Assembly (NCBI GenBank): GCA_013349295.1
Contig: DUZW01000005.1
Span: 1 to 64,000 of the forward strand
Length of the DNA stretch: 64,000 bases
Reading direction: 5' to 3'
Source of the DNA: Deltaproteobacteria bacterium
GTDB taxonomy: Bacteria; Desulfobacterota; Desulfobulbia; Desulfobulbales; Desulfurivibrionaceae
Below the pieces are notes generated by a model that saw only the letters and a program-made list of their open reading frames with translations, ran no database searches and was not told the DNA's origin. The translations under genes and the position numbers were made by a program. Each line of letters starts with the position of its first letter. Position 1 is the first letter of the stretch. Positions 56,307 to 64,000 of the stretch are shown here, piece after piece.

Positions 56307-58031
56307 ATGCTTTTTTCCCAGCTTCTCATCCCCACCCTGAAAGAAACCCCATCCGAGGCCGAGGTGGTCAGCCACCAGCTTCTCCTGCGCGCCGGTTTTA
56401 TCAGAAAACTCTCCTCCGGAATTTATTCCTACCTGCCCCTGGGCCTTGCCGCCATCCGCAAGGTTGAACGCATTGTCCGCGAAGAGATGAACCGGGCCGG
56501 AGCCCAGGAGCTGCTTCTGCCCATGGTTCAGCCGGGCGATCTTTGGAAGGAATCGGGCCGCTGGGAAAAATATGGCCCCGAGTTGCTGCGCTTTACCGAC
56601 CGGCATGGCCGGGAAAGCTGCCTCGGACCCACCCATGAAGAGGTAATCACCGACCTGATCCGGTTCAACGTGCATTCCTACAAGGAACTTCCCCTGAACC
56701 TGTACCAGATTCAGACCAAGTTTCGGGACGAGATCCGCCCCCGCTTCGGCCTGATGCGCGGCCGGGAGTTCATCATGAAGGATGGCTACAGCTTTGACGC
56801 CACCGAGGATGGGGCGGACACGACCTACCGGAAGATGCACGACGCCTACCACCGGATCTTCAGCCGTTGCGGCTTGGCTTTCCGCGCGGTTGAAGCGGAC
56901 ACCGGCACCATCGGCGGCAGCTTTTCCCATGAGTTCATGGTCCTGGCCGACACCGGCGAAGATACCATCGTGATCTGCACGGGGTGCGAATACGCGGCCA
57001 ACATGGAAAAGGCCCGTTGCCAGACTCCGGACGCTCCGGCCGCGCCGGCCCTGCTCGTCCTGGAAAAAATCGAAACCCCAGGCAAGAAAAAGGTGGCCGC
57101 AGTTACGGAATTCCTGAAGATTTCCCCCAAACAGCTGGTCAAAACCCTGGTCTACATGGCCGAGGAGAAGCCGGTGGCGGTTCTGCTCCGCGGTGACCAC
57201 GAGGTGCAGACGGTCAAGCTTGCCAACGCCTTGGGGGTGAACACCGACAACCTGCGCTTGGCAGACGACAAAGAGATCTTCGACGCCACCGGCGTGCCCA
57301 GCGGCTACCTCGGGCCCATAGACCTAAAAATCCCAGTGCTGGCGGACGAAGAACTCACCAGGATGCACAACTTCGCCATCGGCGGCAACGAAAAGAACTT
57401 TCATCTGCTCAATGCCAACCTGAACCGCGACTTTACCCCGCAAACCATCGCCGATCTGCGCCAGGTCACCAGCGAAGACCGTTGCCCGGCCTGCGGCGGC
57501 AACCTTGAGCTGACCCGCGGCATCGAGGTGGGGCACATCTTCAAGCTGGGCACCAAATACAGCGAGGCGCTTAAGGCAACCTTCCTCGACAATCAGGGCA
57601 CGGAACAGCCTTTCATCATGGGCTGCTACGGCATCGGGGTGAGCCGGACCGTGGCTGCGGCCATTGAGCAGAACCACGACAAGGACGGCATTATCTTTCC
57701 GGTGCCCATCGCGCCCTTCCAGGTCATCCTCCTGAACCTCTCACCCAAGGATGAAGCGATCACCACCGCATCCGACGAGCTGCATCGCCACTTGGAACAT
57801 GCCGGACTCGAAGTTCTCCTAGATGACCGGGATGAACGGCCGGGAAGCAAATTCAAGGACGCGGACCTCCTCGGCATCCCCTACCGGGTCATGGTCGGCA
57901 AGAGCTTCAGCGAGAAAGGACTTGTGGAGATCAGAGACCGGGCCACCGGCACCACCCTGAGTCTGCCCTTGGCCGAAGCCGGCCCTAAACTCGTCGCTCT
58001 GGTCCGCGATGCTTTGGCCCCGCCAAAATGA
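56307..58031 (+). CDS. proS: Prolyl-tRNA synthetase, bacterial type with editing domain
   Basis: Class II synthetase of 574 residues charging tRNA-Pro. Motif 1 region [28 protein letters not shown] (outlined), motif 2 [25 protein letters not shown] and motif 3 [17 protein letters not shown] are complete, as is the INS editing domain (about 230-390; [29 protein letters not shown]) and the C-terminal anticodon domain. Length matches the E. coli type. Ends just before the rel start. Confidence 0.97.
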   Translation: MLFSQLLIPTLKETPSEAEVVSHQLLLRAGFIRKLSSGIYSYLPLGLAAIRKVERIVREEMNRAGAQELLLPMVQPGDLWKESGRWEKYGPELLRFTDRHGRESCLGPTHEEVITDLIRFNVHSYKELPLNLYQIQTKFRDEIRPRFGLMRGREFIMKDGYSFDATEDGADTTYRKMHDAYHRIFSRCGLAFRAVEADTGTIGGSFSHEFMVLADTGEDTIVICTGCEYAANMEKARCQTPDAPAAPALLVLEKIETPGKKKVAAVTEFLKISPKQLVKTLVYMAEEKPVAVLLRGDHEVQTVKLANALGVNTDNLRLADDKEIFDATGVPSGYLGPIDLKIPVLADEELTRMHNFAIGGNEKNFHLLNANLNRDFTPQTIADLRQVTSEDRCPACGGNLELTRGIEVGHIFKLGTKYSEALKATFLDNQGTEQPFIMGCYGIGVSRTVAAAIEQNHDKDGIIFPVPIAPFQVILLNLSPKDEAITTASDELHRHLEHAGLEVLLDDRDERPGSKFKDADLLGIPYRVMVGKSFSEKGLVEIRDRATGTTLSLPLAEAGPKLVALVRDALAPPK

Positions 58032-58068
58032 CCGGGTGCAAACAAACAACCATAGCACAGCCGACCGC

Positions 58069-60225
58069 ATGGTTACGATAGAAGCAATAGTCGACCGGGC
58101 CAAGGGCTACATGCCCGAGGAAGACCTGTCCCTGCTCACCAAGGCCCATGCCTTTGCCAAGGATTTTTACACGGGCAAGCATCGCCTTTCCGGCCGGGCC
58201 TATCTGTACCATGCCCTCATGGTCACGGACATCCTCGCGACCATGCGCCTCGATGTCCCCACCCTCTGTGCCGGCCTCCTGCACGGCGTTCTCAAGAAAG
58301 CCGACGACCTCAAGGAGACGGAAAAAAAACTCCGTGAGACCTTTGGCGATGATGTCACCAACATCGTCAAGGGCGCCACCAAAATCACCGATGTCCAGTT
58401 CAACAGCCGTCTTGCCTACCAGGCGGAGAATATCAGGAAGATGCTCCTGGCCATGTCTTCCGATATCCGGGTTTTACTGGTCAAGCTGGCCGACCGGCTG
58501 CACGACATGCAGTCCCTACAGCATGTCGGACGCGACAAACAGCTGGAATTTGCCCAGGAAACCATGGACCTTTATGCCCCCCTGGCCAGCCGCCTGGGGA
58601 TCGACTGGCTCAAACGCGAACTGGAAGACCTCTCTTTCTCATACCTTCACCCCGAGGAATACGAGGAGCTCGCCGCCAAGATCCAAACCTCCCTTGCTGA
58701 TCGGGAAACCTATGTCGATGAGGTAAAAGCCCTGCTCAACCGGAAACTGACCGAGCATGGCCTCAAACAGTTTCGGGTGCTCGGTCGGCCCAAACATCTC
58801 TACAGCATCTACAAAAAACTCGTGGCCCAGAATATCCCCTTTGAAAAGGTCTACGACAAGGTTGCCTTCCGGATCATCGTCTCTTCGGTCAAGGAGTGTT
58901 ACGAGGCGCTGGGCACCATCCATTCGCTGTGGCCGCCGGTGGATGGACGCTTCAAGGATTTCATCAGCAGCCCGAAAAGCAATATGTATCAATCGCTGCA
59001 CACTTCGGTGGTTGGCCTGCGCGGGGAATTCATGGAGGTCCAGATCCGCACGGAGGAAATGGACCAGATCGCCAAGGAAGGCATTGCCGCCCACTGGGCT
59101 TACAAGGAAGGCAAGGCCATCACCTCCAAGGACGCCAAGCTTTTCAAATGGCTCAAACAGCTGGTGCATACCCTTCAGGAACTGGAAGACCCCAGGGAAT
59201 TTCTTGATGCGGTCAAGGGCGAACTCTACGAAGAAGAAATTTTCGTCCTGACCCCCACCGGCGAGGTAAAACAATTCCCCAAGGGAAGCACCCCCATCGA
59301 TTTTGCCTACAGCATCCACACCGAAGTAGGCAATCGTTGCACCGGCGCCAAGATCAACGGACTCATCACCCAGCTCAAAACCCAGCTCAAAAACGGCGAT
59401 CTGGTCGAAATTATCACCTCGCCCAAACAGAAACCAAACCGCGCCTGGCTCGGCCTTGTCAAAACCGCACGGGCCAAAAGCCGGATCCGCCAGTGGCTCA
59501 ATCAGGAAGAGCGGGAAAAGAACTTGCTGGTTGGCAGGGAGATCTGCGAGCGAGAGCTGAAACGGCACAACTTCAGTCTGAAAAAACTGATCAAGACCGG
59601 TCATCTCAAGGAACTCCTCAAGACCATTGCCTGCAACTCTCTCGATGACCTCATGCGCCGTGTCGGTTCGGGGAAGATGACGGTTCAAGCGCTCATCAAC
59701 GAGTTGCAACCCCAGGAAATCCGGGAAACCTTACCCGAGGATATTGTCCAAGAGCCTACCCCGCACAAGGGTGGGAAAAAGCGGGACAGGGATAATGTCA
59801 TCGTGGTGAGCGGCGCGGACAATGTGCTCACCAAGATCAGCCATTGCTGCATGCCGGTGCCGGGAGACGAGATAGTGGGATTCATTACTTCAGGCCGAGG
59901 CATTTCGGTGCACAAGGCCTCCTGCCCCAACCTGACCGCCTCGGACCAGCAACGCCTTATCGCCGTCAACTGGGCCGAGGACATCAAGGCCAGCCACCGG
60001 GCCCAAATCCTGGTTATAGCCCGCGACCAGAAAGGATTGCTGGCCTCGCTCAGCAATGCGATCAGCTATGACGACGCAAACATTCTCACCCTTGAAGCCA
60101 CAACCTCGACCGGCGGAATCGCCAAAATCTCCATAGTCGTTGAAATCAACAGCAGAGAACATCTCTTGCGCCTGCTGCAGCATGTGCAGCAGGTTGATGG
60201 CGTTCTGGAGGCCAGAAGGAACTGA
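58069..60225 (+). CDS. Rel-type (p)ppGpp synthetase with a degenerate hydrolase domain
   Basis: Long RelA/SpoT homologue, about 718 residues from the ATG at 58069 (a GTG at 58036 is possible). Synthetase region is intact: YDKVAFRIIV, GRFKDFISSPKSNMYQSLHT and EVQIRT. TGS (IFVLTPTGEVKQFPKGSTPIDFAY), zinc-finger-like and C-terminal ACT domains (HRAQILVIARDQKGLLASLSNAI) follow. In the hydrolase domain the HD motif reads LHG (His72-Gly73), the following ED pair is Lys76-Lys77, and the NM of RLHNM is DM, so ppGpp hydrolysis is probably lost. Downstream of proS in one run. Confidence 0.92.
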   Translation: MVTIEAIVDRAKGYMPEEDLSLLTKAHAFAKDFYTGKHRLSGRAYLYHALMVTDILATMRLDVPTLCAGLLHGVLKKADDLKETEKKLRETFGDDVTNIVKGATKITDVQFNSRLAYQAENIRKMLLAMSSDIRVLLVKLADRLHDMQSLQHVGRDKQLEFAQETMDLYAPLASRLGIDWLKRELEDLSFSYLHPEEYEELAAKIQTSLADRETYVDEVKALLNRKLTEHGLKQFRVLGRPKHLYSIYKKLVAQNIPFEKVYDKVAFRIIVSSVKECYEALGTIHSLWPPVDGRFKDFISSPKSNMYQSLHTSVVGLRGEFMEVQIRTEEMDQIAKEGIAAHWAYKEGKAITSKDAKLFKWLKQLVHTLQELEDPREFLDAVKGELYEEEIFVLTPTGEVKQFPKGSTPIDFAYSIHTEVGNRCTGAKINGLITQLKTQLKNGDLVEIITSPKQKPNRAWLGLVKTARAKSRIRQWLNQEEREKNLLVGREICERELKRHNFSLKKLIKTGHLKELLKTIACNSLDDLMRRVGSGKMTVQALINELQPQEIRETLPEDIVQEPTPHKGGKKRDRDNVIVVSGADNVLTKISHCCMPVPGDEIVGFITSGRGISVHKASCPNLTASDQQRLIAVNWAEDIKASHRAQILVIARDQKGLLASLSNAISYDDANILTLEATTSTGGIAKISIVVEINSREHLLRLLQHVQQVDGVLEARRN

Positions 60226-60313
60226 GGAGTTTTAGCGAAGAATAAGCTTGGTGAAACGGAAGGATCGGCAGGGAGCGCCGGAAACACTGCCCGAACCATG
60301 CCGGCGTTACCCA

Positions 60314-60350
60314 CAAAAAAAGCCCCGACATCTTTAAAAGAAGCCGGGGC
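60314..60350 (-). terminator. Terminator after rpmB
   Basis: Minus-strand GCCCCG and CGGGGC arms around a 17-base loop, followed by seven T residues, 27 bases past the rpmB stop. Confidence 0.85.
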
Positions 60351-60376
60351 GGGCAATACCTATTTCAAAAAATAAT

Positions 60377-60571
60377 TCAGGCAGGCTTTACGACGGATCC
60401 GGAACGAATGCAACGGGTGCAAACACGGACATGGATGCCGTTACCACCGGAGGTGGCCATTCTTACCCGCTGAAGATTCGGCAGCCAACGCCTTCTGTTC
60501 TTGTTGTTCGCATGGCTGACATTGTTGCCGGTGGTAGGTCCTTTTCCACAAATCGCACATTTTTTCGACAT
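60377..60571 (-). CDS. rpmB: Ribosomal protein L28
   Basis: Large-subunit protein of 64 residues. [34 protein letters not shown] (outlined) and the C-terminal [14 protein letters not shown] match L28; CxxC pairs (CAIC, CTRC) indicate the zinc-binding form. AAAGGAG lies ahead of the ATG, and a good promoter sits at 60672-60700. Single-gene transcript with its own terminator. Confidence 0.97.
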   Translation of the reverse strand: MSKKCAICGKGPTTGNNVSHANNKNRRRWLPNLQRVRMATSGGNGIHVRVCTRCIRSGSVVKPA

Positions 60572-61026
60572 GACAAAACTCCTTTAAAAAACCGCGCCAG
60601 CGGGCATTTTGAAATCATTATCTAGCGACAGCCTGTTTCCTTCCGGCCCGGCCACTATTTAAAGAGGAAAATTTATACACCTTCTCCCTGCACTTGACAA
60701 GTATTTTGTTCTATTTTTTGTGCAAGCGCAAAAAAAACACAACTCGGCAAAAAAAACCGGAACATACATGGGGAAGCGGTGTCATTTTACAAACAGGAGC
60801 AGCTGCCGCCTTTCCCGTTTCCCATCGACAGACAAGGCATAGCACAAAAACTCACCTGCAGGTCGGCATCCCCGGCTCACGGGGGAATTTTTCATTGACA
60901 GGCCAAGGCAAACAAGAGTAGAGATTACAGACAATTACCCAACGGGGTTACCTTGCCGCCAAGACAGTACCATCTGTCTTTTCCACAATCCCTTAATTCA
61001 AAAACAACCTCGCTCACAAGGCTAAC
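60572..61026. other. Long divergent intergenic region between rpmB and resB
   Basis: About 455 bases without a gene. The left part carries the rpmB promoter; the right part has a small GC hairpin with T5 at about 60868-60892 and a TTGACA at 60895-60900 with a weak -10, possibly for resB. Fragments reminiscent of a GEMM (c-di-GMP) riboswitch (GGCAAAC, GGGGTTACC) are present but the middle of the aptamer is missing. Confidence 0.4.
60672..60700 (-). promoter_or_regulatory. Sigma-70 promoter of rpmB
   Basis: On the minus strand TTGTCA, 17 bases, TATAAA, about 100 bases before the rpmB start. Confidence 0.6.
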
Positions 61027-62385
61027 ATGAAAAAATCAGACAACATGGTGTGGCGTTTTTTCGCCTCCGTCAGACTTGCTCTTTTCTCCCTGCTGATCCT
61101 GGCCACGACCTCCATCATCGGCACGCTTATCCCCCAAAAGAATCCGCCCGAATTCTACATCAATTCCTTTGGTCAGCGCACCGCCCAGTTTTTTCAACTG
61201 CTCGATGTCTCGGACATGTATAATTCATGGTGGTTTATCACTCTGCTTTTACTGTTCAGCGTCAACCTCATCGTCTGCACCATCGACCGGTTGCCCAACG
61301 TTTGGCAGATGGTGGTGATGAACAACCTTGACACCGAGCCTGAACGGCTGGAAAAAATGCCGAGCCGTCAAGTATTCCACGCCCACGGCGACGCCCAAGC
61401 CCTTGCGGAACTCGCCACCGCTCTTCTGACAAAAAACGGATGGAAAACCCGGCAGGGGAATAAGCCAAGCGGCTTGCTCCTGTTTTCCCAAAAAAATGCC
61501 TGGAGTCGCCTGGGTGTCTATGCCGTTCACTTGAGTATCCTCATCATTTTTGCCGGAGCAATCATCGGCTCCTTGTTCGGGTTCAAGGCAGGTCTCATGA
61601 TCCCGGAGGGGAGATCTTCCGACACCGTATACGAAACCGGCACCGGCAAACCCATCCCCCTGGGCTTTACCTTGCAATGCGAGGACTTTAATGTTTCTTT
61701 TTACGCGGACGGAAACACCCCGAAAGAATTTCGCTCCACACTTAAAGTTATAGACGGCTCTGGCAAGGAAACGCCTTTCACCAAGAATATCATTGTCAAC
61801 GATCCCCTGAACTATAAAGGCATAACCTTTTATCAGTCCAGCTACGAACCCATGCAGGGATTCAACATCAACATCACCAACAAGGCCACCAACGCCAAAA
61901 AGTTTTTCCAAATTCCCATCGGCCAGAAAATCCACTGGGAAGAGACCAACATCGATTTCGGCATCATCAACCAGGAAGTCCGCAGCCGCATGGGAGATGT
62001 CAGCAAGCTGAAGATCTGGTTTTCCGATGGCCAGGGCGAACCCAGCATCTTCTGGATGGAGAACAACGCAACTCAGACCATTTCCAGCCCGACGGCCGCA
62101 TATGATTTCCAGGCAAGCCAGGTGTACGCCACCGGTCTCCAGGTGGCAAAGGACCCGGGCGTCTGGACCGTCTATGCCGGGTGCACTCTCATGCTGATAG
62201 GCCTCTACGTTGCTTTCTTTCTTTCGCACCGAAGAGTTTGGGTATATATTGTTCGGGAAGAGGCTGCTGACCGCTGCCGAATAGTGGTTTGCGGCGCGAC
62301 CAACAAAAACAAGATCGCCTTTGATAAAGAATTTGCCGCCCTTGTCGAGTGTTTCACACACGACTCCACGTTTCATAACGCTTAA
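61027..62385 (+). CDS. resB: Cytochrome c maturation protein ResB
   Basis: Membrane protein of 452 residues of System II cytochrome c biogenesis, acting with CcsA to deliver haem outside the membrane. Three N-terminal membrane segments (VWRFFASVRLALFSLLILATTSIIGTLIPQKNPPEFY in outline), a large periplasmic domain (about 190-385; LNYKGITFYQSSYEP) and a last membrane segment before a short cytoplasmic tail match ResB. It is followed by ccsA with a nine-base gap. Confidence 0.93.
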   Translation: MKKSDNMVWRFFASVRLALFSLLILATTSIIGTLIPQKNPPEFYINSFGQRTAQFFQLLDVSDMYNSWWFITLLLLFSVNLIVCTIDRLPNVWQMVVMNNLDTEPERLEKMPSRQVFHAHGDAQALAELATALLTKNGWKTRQGNKPSGLLLFSQKNAWSRLGVYAVHLSILIIFAGAIIGSLFGFKAGLMIPEGRSSDTVYETGTGKPIPLGFTLQCEDFNVSFYADGNTPKEFRSTLKVIDGSGKETPFTKNIIVNDPLNYKGITFYQSSYEPMQGFNINITNKATNAKKFFQIPIGQKIHWEETNIDFGIINQEVRSRMGDVSKLKIWFSDGQGEPSIFWMENNATQTISSPTAAYDFQASQVYATGLQVAKDPGVWTVYAGCTLMLIGLYVAFFLSHRRVWVYIVREEAADRCRIVVCGATNKNKIAFDKEFAALVECFTHDSTFHNA

Positions 62386-62394
62386 GGATAAACC

Positions 62395-63231
62395 ATGAAC
62401 AGTTCACAACTCCTGGGCATTACAACGTTTGCCTATCTTCTCTCTGCAATTCTCTACATTGCAATTTTTGTCTTCAGGGCAAAAAAACTTGGCCTCTTCG
62501 CCACGCTGATTACCGCCTTCGCGTTCCTGATCAACACCGCCGGTATCGGTCTGCGCTGGTACGAATCGCACCAGATGGGGATCGGTTACGCGCCCCTTTC
62601 CAACATGTACGAATCCCTGGTGTTTTTTGCCTGGTCCATCGCCATCGTCTATCTCTTCATGGAAATACGCTACAAAAACCGTGTACTCGGTGCGTTTTCC
62701 ATGCCCTTTGCTGCCCTGGCCATGATCTTGGCTGGTCTCAAGAATCCGGATATCAAACCGCTCATCCCGGCCTTGCAGAGCAACTGGCTCATCGCCCATG
62801 TTATCACCTGCTTTATCGGTTATGCCGCCTTTGCGGTTGCCAGCGGCATGGGGGTCATGTACCTGGTCAAGGATCGAAGGACGGACAAGACTGCTGGCCC
62901 TCTCATCGCCTCCCTCCCTGACCTCAAGGCGATCGACGATATCATTCACAAGACCATCCTCTTCGGATTCCTCTGGCTTTCCGCGGGGATCATCAGCGGC
63001 GCCGTCTGGGCGAATTCTGCTTGGGGAACCTACTGGAGCTGGGACCCGAAGGAAACTTGGTCGCTGATTACCTGGTTTATCTACGCGGCAACCCTCCATG
63101 CCCGATTCACCAGGGGATGGGGAGGCCGCCGCATCGCCTGGCTGGCCATCGGCGGCTTTGTCTCGGTGATGTTCACCTACTATGGGGTCAATTATCTGCT
63201 TTCCGGTCTGCACAGTTACGGTGGCCGCTGA
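62395..63231 (+). CDS. ccsA: Cytochrome c maturation protein CcsA (ResC/CcsB type)
   Basis: Integral membrane haem-handling protein of 278 residues with eight membrane segments. The WWD-type motif reads WGTYWSWDPKETWSLITW, with conserved His residues in HVITCFIGYAAF, LHARFTRGWGG and LHSYG. Pairs with ResB in System II assembly; the cytochrome c7 gene just downstream is a plausible client. Confidence 0.94.
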   Translation: MNSSQLLGITTFAYLLSAILYIAIFVFRAKKLGLFATLITAFAFLINTAGIGLRWYESHQMGIGYAPLSNMYESLVFFAWSIAIVYLFMEIRYKNRVLGAFSMPFAALAMILAGLKNPDIKPLIPALQSNWLIAHVITCFIGYAAFAVASGMGVMYLVKDRRTDKTAGPLIASLPDLKAIDDIIHKTILFGFLWLSAGIISGAVWANSAWGTYWSWDPKETWSLITWFIYAATLHARFTRGWGGRRIAWLAIGGFVSVMFTYYGVNYLLSGLHSYGGR

Positions 63232-63384
63232 TTCACCGACCATTGGGAACACAACACGCAGCATCGGCCCAGGGTATTCTTCCTGCTTGACAAGGCTTGG
63301 CAAGTGGGTTTAAAAACAAGACTTGAAAGTAAACGGGGATTCAAAAACCCATTTTTAAACCAACCGTATTAAGGGAGAAGAACA

Positions 63385-63687
63385 ATGAAGAAAAGCATTA
63401 TCTGTTCCGCGGCCTTCGCACTTGTTTTCGGTTTTGCTGTTGCCGGCAACGCTCTCGCCGCAGACAAAGGTCCCGCCGATATCACCCTGAAAACCGAAGC
63501 AGGCAAGAAACCCGCTGTATTTCCCCATGCCAAGCATCAGGCAAAAACTGAATGTGATGCCTGCCACAAGAGCGCAGATTTCCCGGCTGACAAAAAGTGG
63601 AACATGAAGAATGGTCACGCTCTCTGTCAGGGTTGCCACAAAGCCAAGAATCAGGGCCCGACAAAATGTGACGGTTGCCATAAATAA
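63385..63687 (+). CDS. Three-haem class III (c7-like) cytochrome
   Basis: Periplasmic protein of 100 residues with a signal peptide (to about residue 25, NALAAD) and three CxxCH motifs: CDACH, CQGCH and CDGCH. FPHAKHQ supplies the usual axial His pair near the start of the mature chain. Size and haem number match the triheme c7 (PpcA-type) cytochromes of Geobacter and relatives, used in anaerobic periplasmic electron transfer. GGGAG precedes the ATG. Follows the haem-delivery genes and is closed by a strong terminator. Confidence 0.93.
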   Translation: MKKSIICSAAFALVFGFAVAGNALAADKGPADITLKTEAGKKPAVFPHAKHQAKTECDACHKSADFPADKKWNMKNGHALCQGCHKAKNQGPTKCDGCHK

Positions 63688-63710
63688 GTTGATTGTTTCA
63701 TAGCAAAAAA

Positions 63711-63740
63711 AAAGCTGCTCATTCGAGCAGCTTTTTTTTT
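63711..63740 (+). terminator. Terminator after the cytochrome c7 gene
   Basis: GCTGCTC-ATTC-GAGCAGC with flanking A-run and nine T residues; works in both directions in principle. Confidence 0.93.
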
Positions 63741-63861
63741 GCTTATCCATATTATCCTGCAACCAATAAATCAATAACCCGTCTTTTTTCCCATAACTGG
63801 TCGATATCCCCTGACCACCAACATCACCTAATATTAATCAGACAACAGCATCAACGGCCCC

Positions 63862-64000
63862 TTACTCAACGCTGATTTTTCCCGGAACAAGTCCGCTGGA
63901 CATAAAGGCCGTACACTGCTTTCTTTTTTCAGGGGAGCAATCGGCGATATTCCAGCAAGGGGTATACAGCAACAACTTCTTAATGGCCGCGATACTGATA
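63862..64000 (-). CDS. C-terminal end of a protein with a CWxxxxC...C motif, truncated by the window
   Basis: Minus-strand frame open from the window edge to a TAA at 63862-63864, giving the last 45 residues. PCWNIADCSPEKRKQCTAF matches the CWE-x(3)-C-x(6)-R-x(2)-CPA pattern found at the end of many deltaproteobacterial PAS, HDOD and chemoreceptor proteins. The rest of the gene lies outside, so no function is given. Bases 63741-63861 hold nothing else recognised. Confidence 0.6.
   Translation of the reverse strand, partial: ISIAAIKKLLLYTPCWNIADCSPEKRKQCTAFMSSGLVPGKISVE

Noticed and set aside
60894-60990. Resemblance to a GEMM (c-di-GMP) riboswitch ahead of resB
   Set aside because: GGCAAAC and GGGGTTACC are present but the GACGCAAAGCC core and proper spacing are missing.

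Overview
The window reads as a chromosomal segment of a GC-rich, anaerobic, Gram-negative deltaproteobacterium, most likely a sulfur- or sulfate-metabolising Desulfobacterota of the Desulfobulbales type. Supporting signs are a three-haem class III (c7-like) cytochrome next to a System II cytochrome c maturation pair (ResB/CcsA), a single-domain sirohaem sulfite-reductase-like protein beside a TauE/SafE exporter, LolA and a heptose kinase (outer membrane and LPS), many c-di-GMP, two-component and PAS regulators, and the hldA-yicC-remA-gmk gene order. The lineage is inferred from gene content, not computed.

Layout. 1-5 kb: end of an APC permease, a Pro/Lys-rich lipoprotein, a DUF2914 membrane protein and a YkgJ cysteine-cluster protein. 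5-13 kb: a lipoprotein joining a GHL10-type glycosidase to a parvulin domain, then a CACHE/PAS histidine kinase with its NtrC-type regulator and a likely sigma-54-driven triple-rhodanese protein. 13-17 kb: hldA, yicC, remA, gmk, rlmB. 17-22 kb: a large hybrid kinase, a small cytochrome c and an S1-repeat protein. 22-28.5 kb (minus strand): a B12-binding radical SAM enzyme followed by cobU, cobD and a phosphoesterase; murI and lolA; a MucR-like regulator. 28.7-31.1 kb: a small protein, an HDOD/HD protein and a diguanylate cyclase. 31-41.7 kb: FmdB, QueA, M32 peptidase, exporter, sirohaem protein, SpeA, then a cyclase / di-iron MBL / ferritin-like operon. 41.9-46.1 kb: a tightly overlapped operon of radical SAM protein, CDP-archaeol-synthase/phosphoesterase fusion, K+ channel and 2Fe-2S ferredoxin with three tiny ORFs between or ahead of the large genes; a lone MreB-like gene follows on its own promoter. 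47.3-53 kb: frameshifted ferredoxin, cupin, DgkA, YcaO-TPR, TrmN6, DUF1015. 53-61 kb: QueD/QueE, a lysozyme-like gene of lower GC, IspG, ProS, a Rel protein with a ruined hydrolase site, L28. 61-64 kb: ResB, CcsA, cytochrome c7 and the end of another gene.

The signals that go beyond routine annotation are: (1) two about 98-nt copies of a conserved, foldable intergenic element on opposite strands (4852-4950 and 26213-26310) with a compensatory base pair in the closing stem; (2) the radical SAM operon with coupled tiny ORFs, one ending in a CCC motif; (3) a cyclase / ODP-like / ferritin-like operon that looks like an oxygen-responsive nucleotide signalling unit; (4) a Rel enzyme whose hydrolase residues are replaced; (5) a ferredoxin broken by a frameshift; (6) three further dispersed intergenic repeat types, several of which supply or abut the stop codons of neighbouring genes. 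No tRNA, rRNA, CRISPR array or intact insertion sequence was seen.
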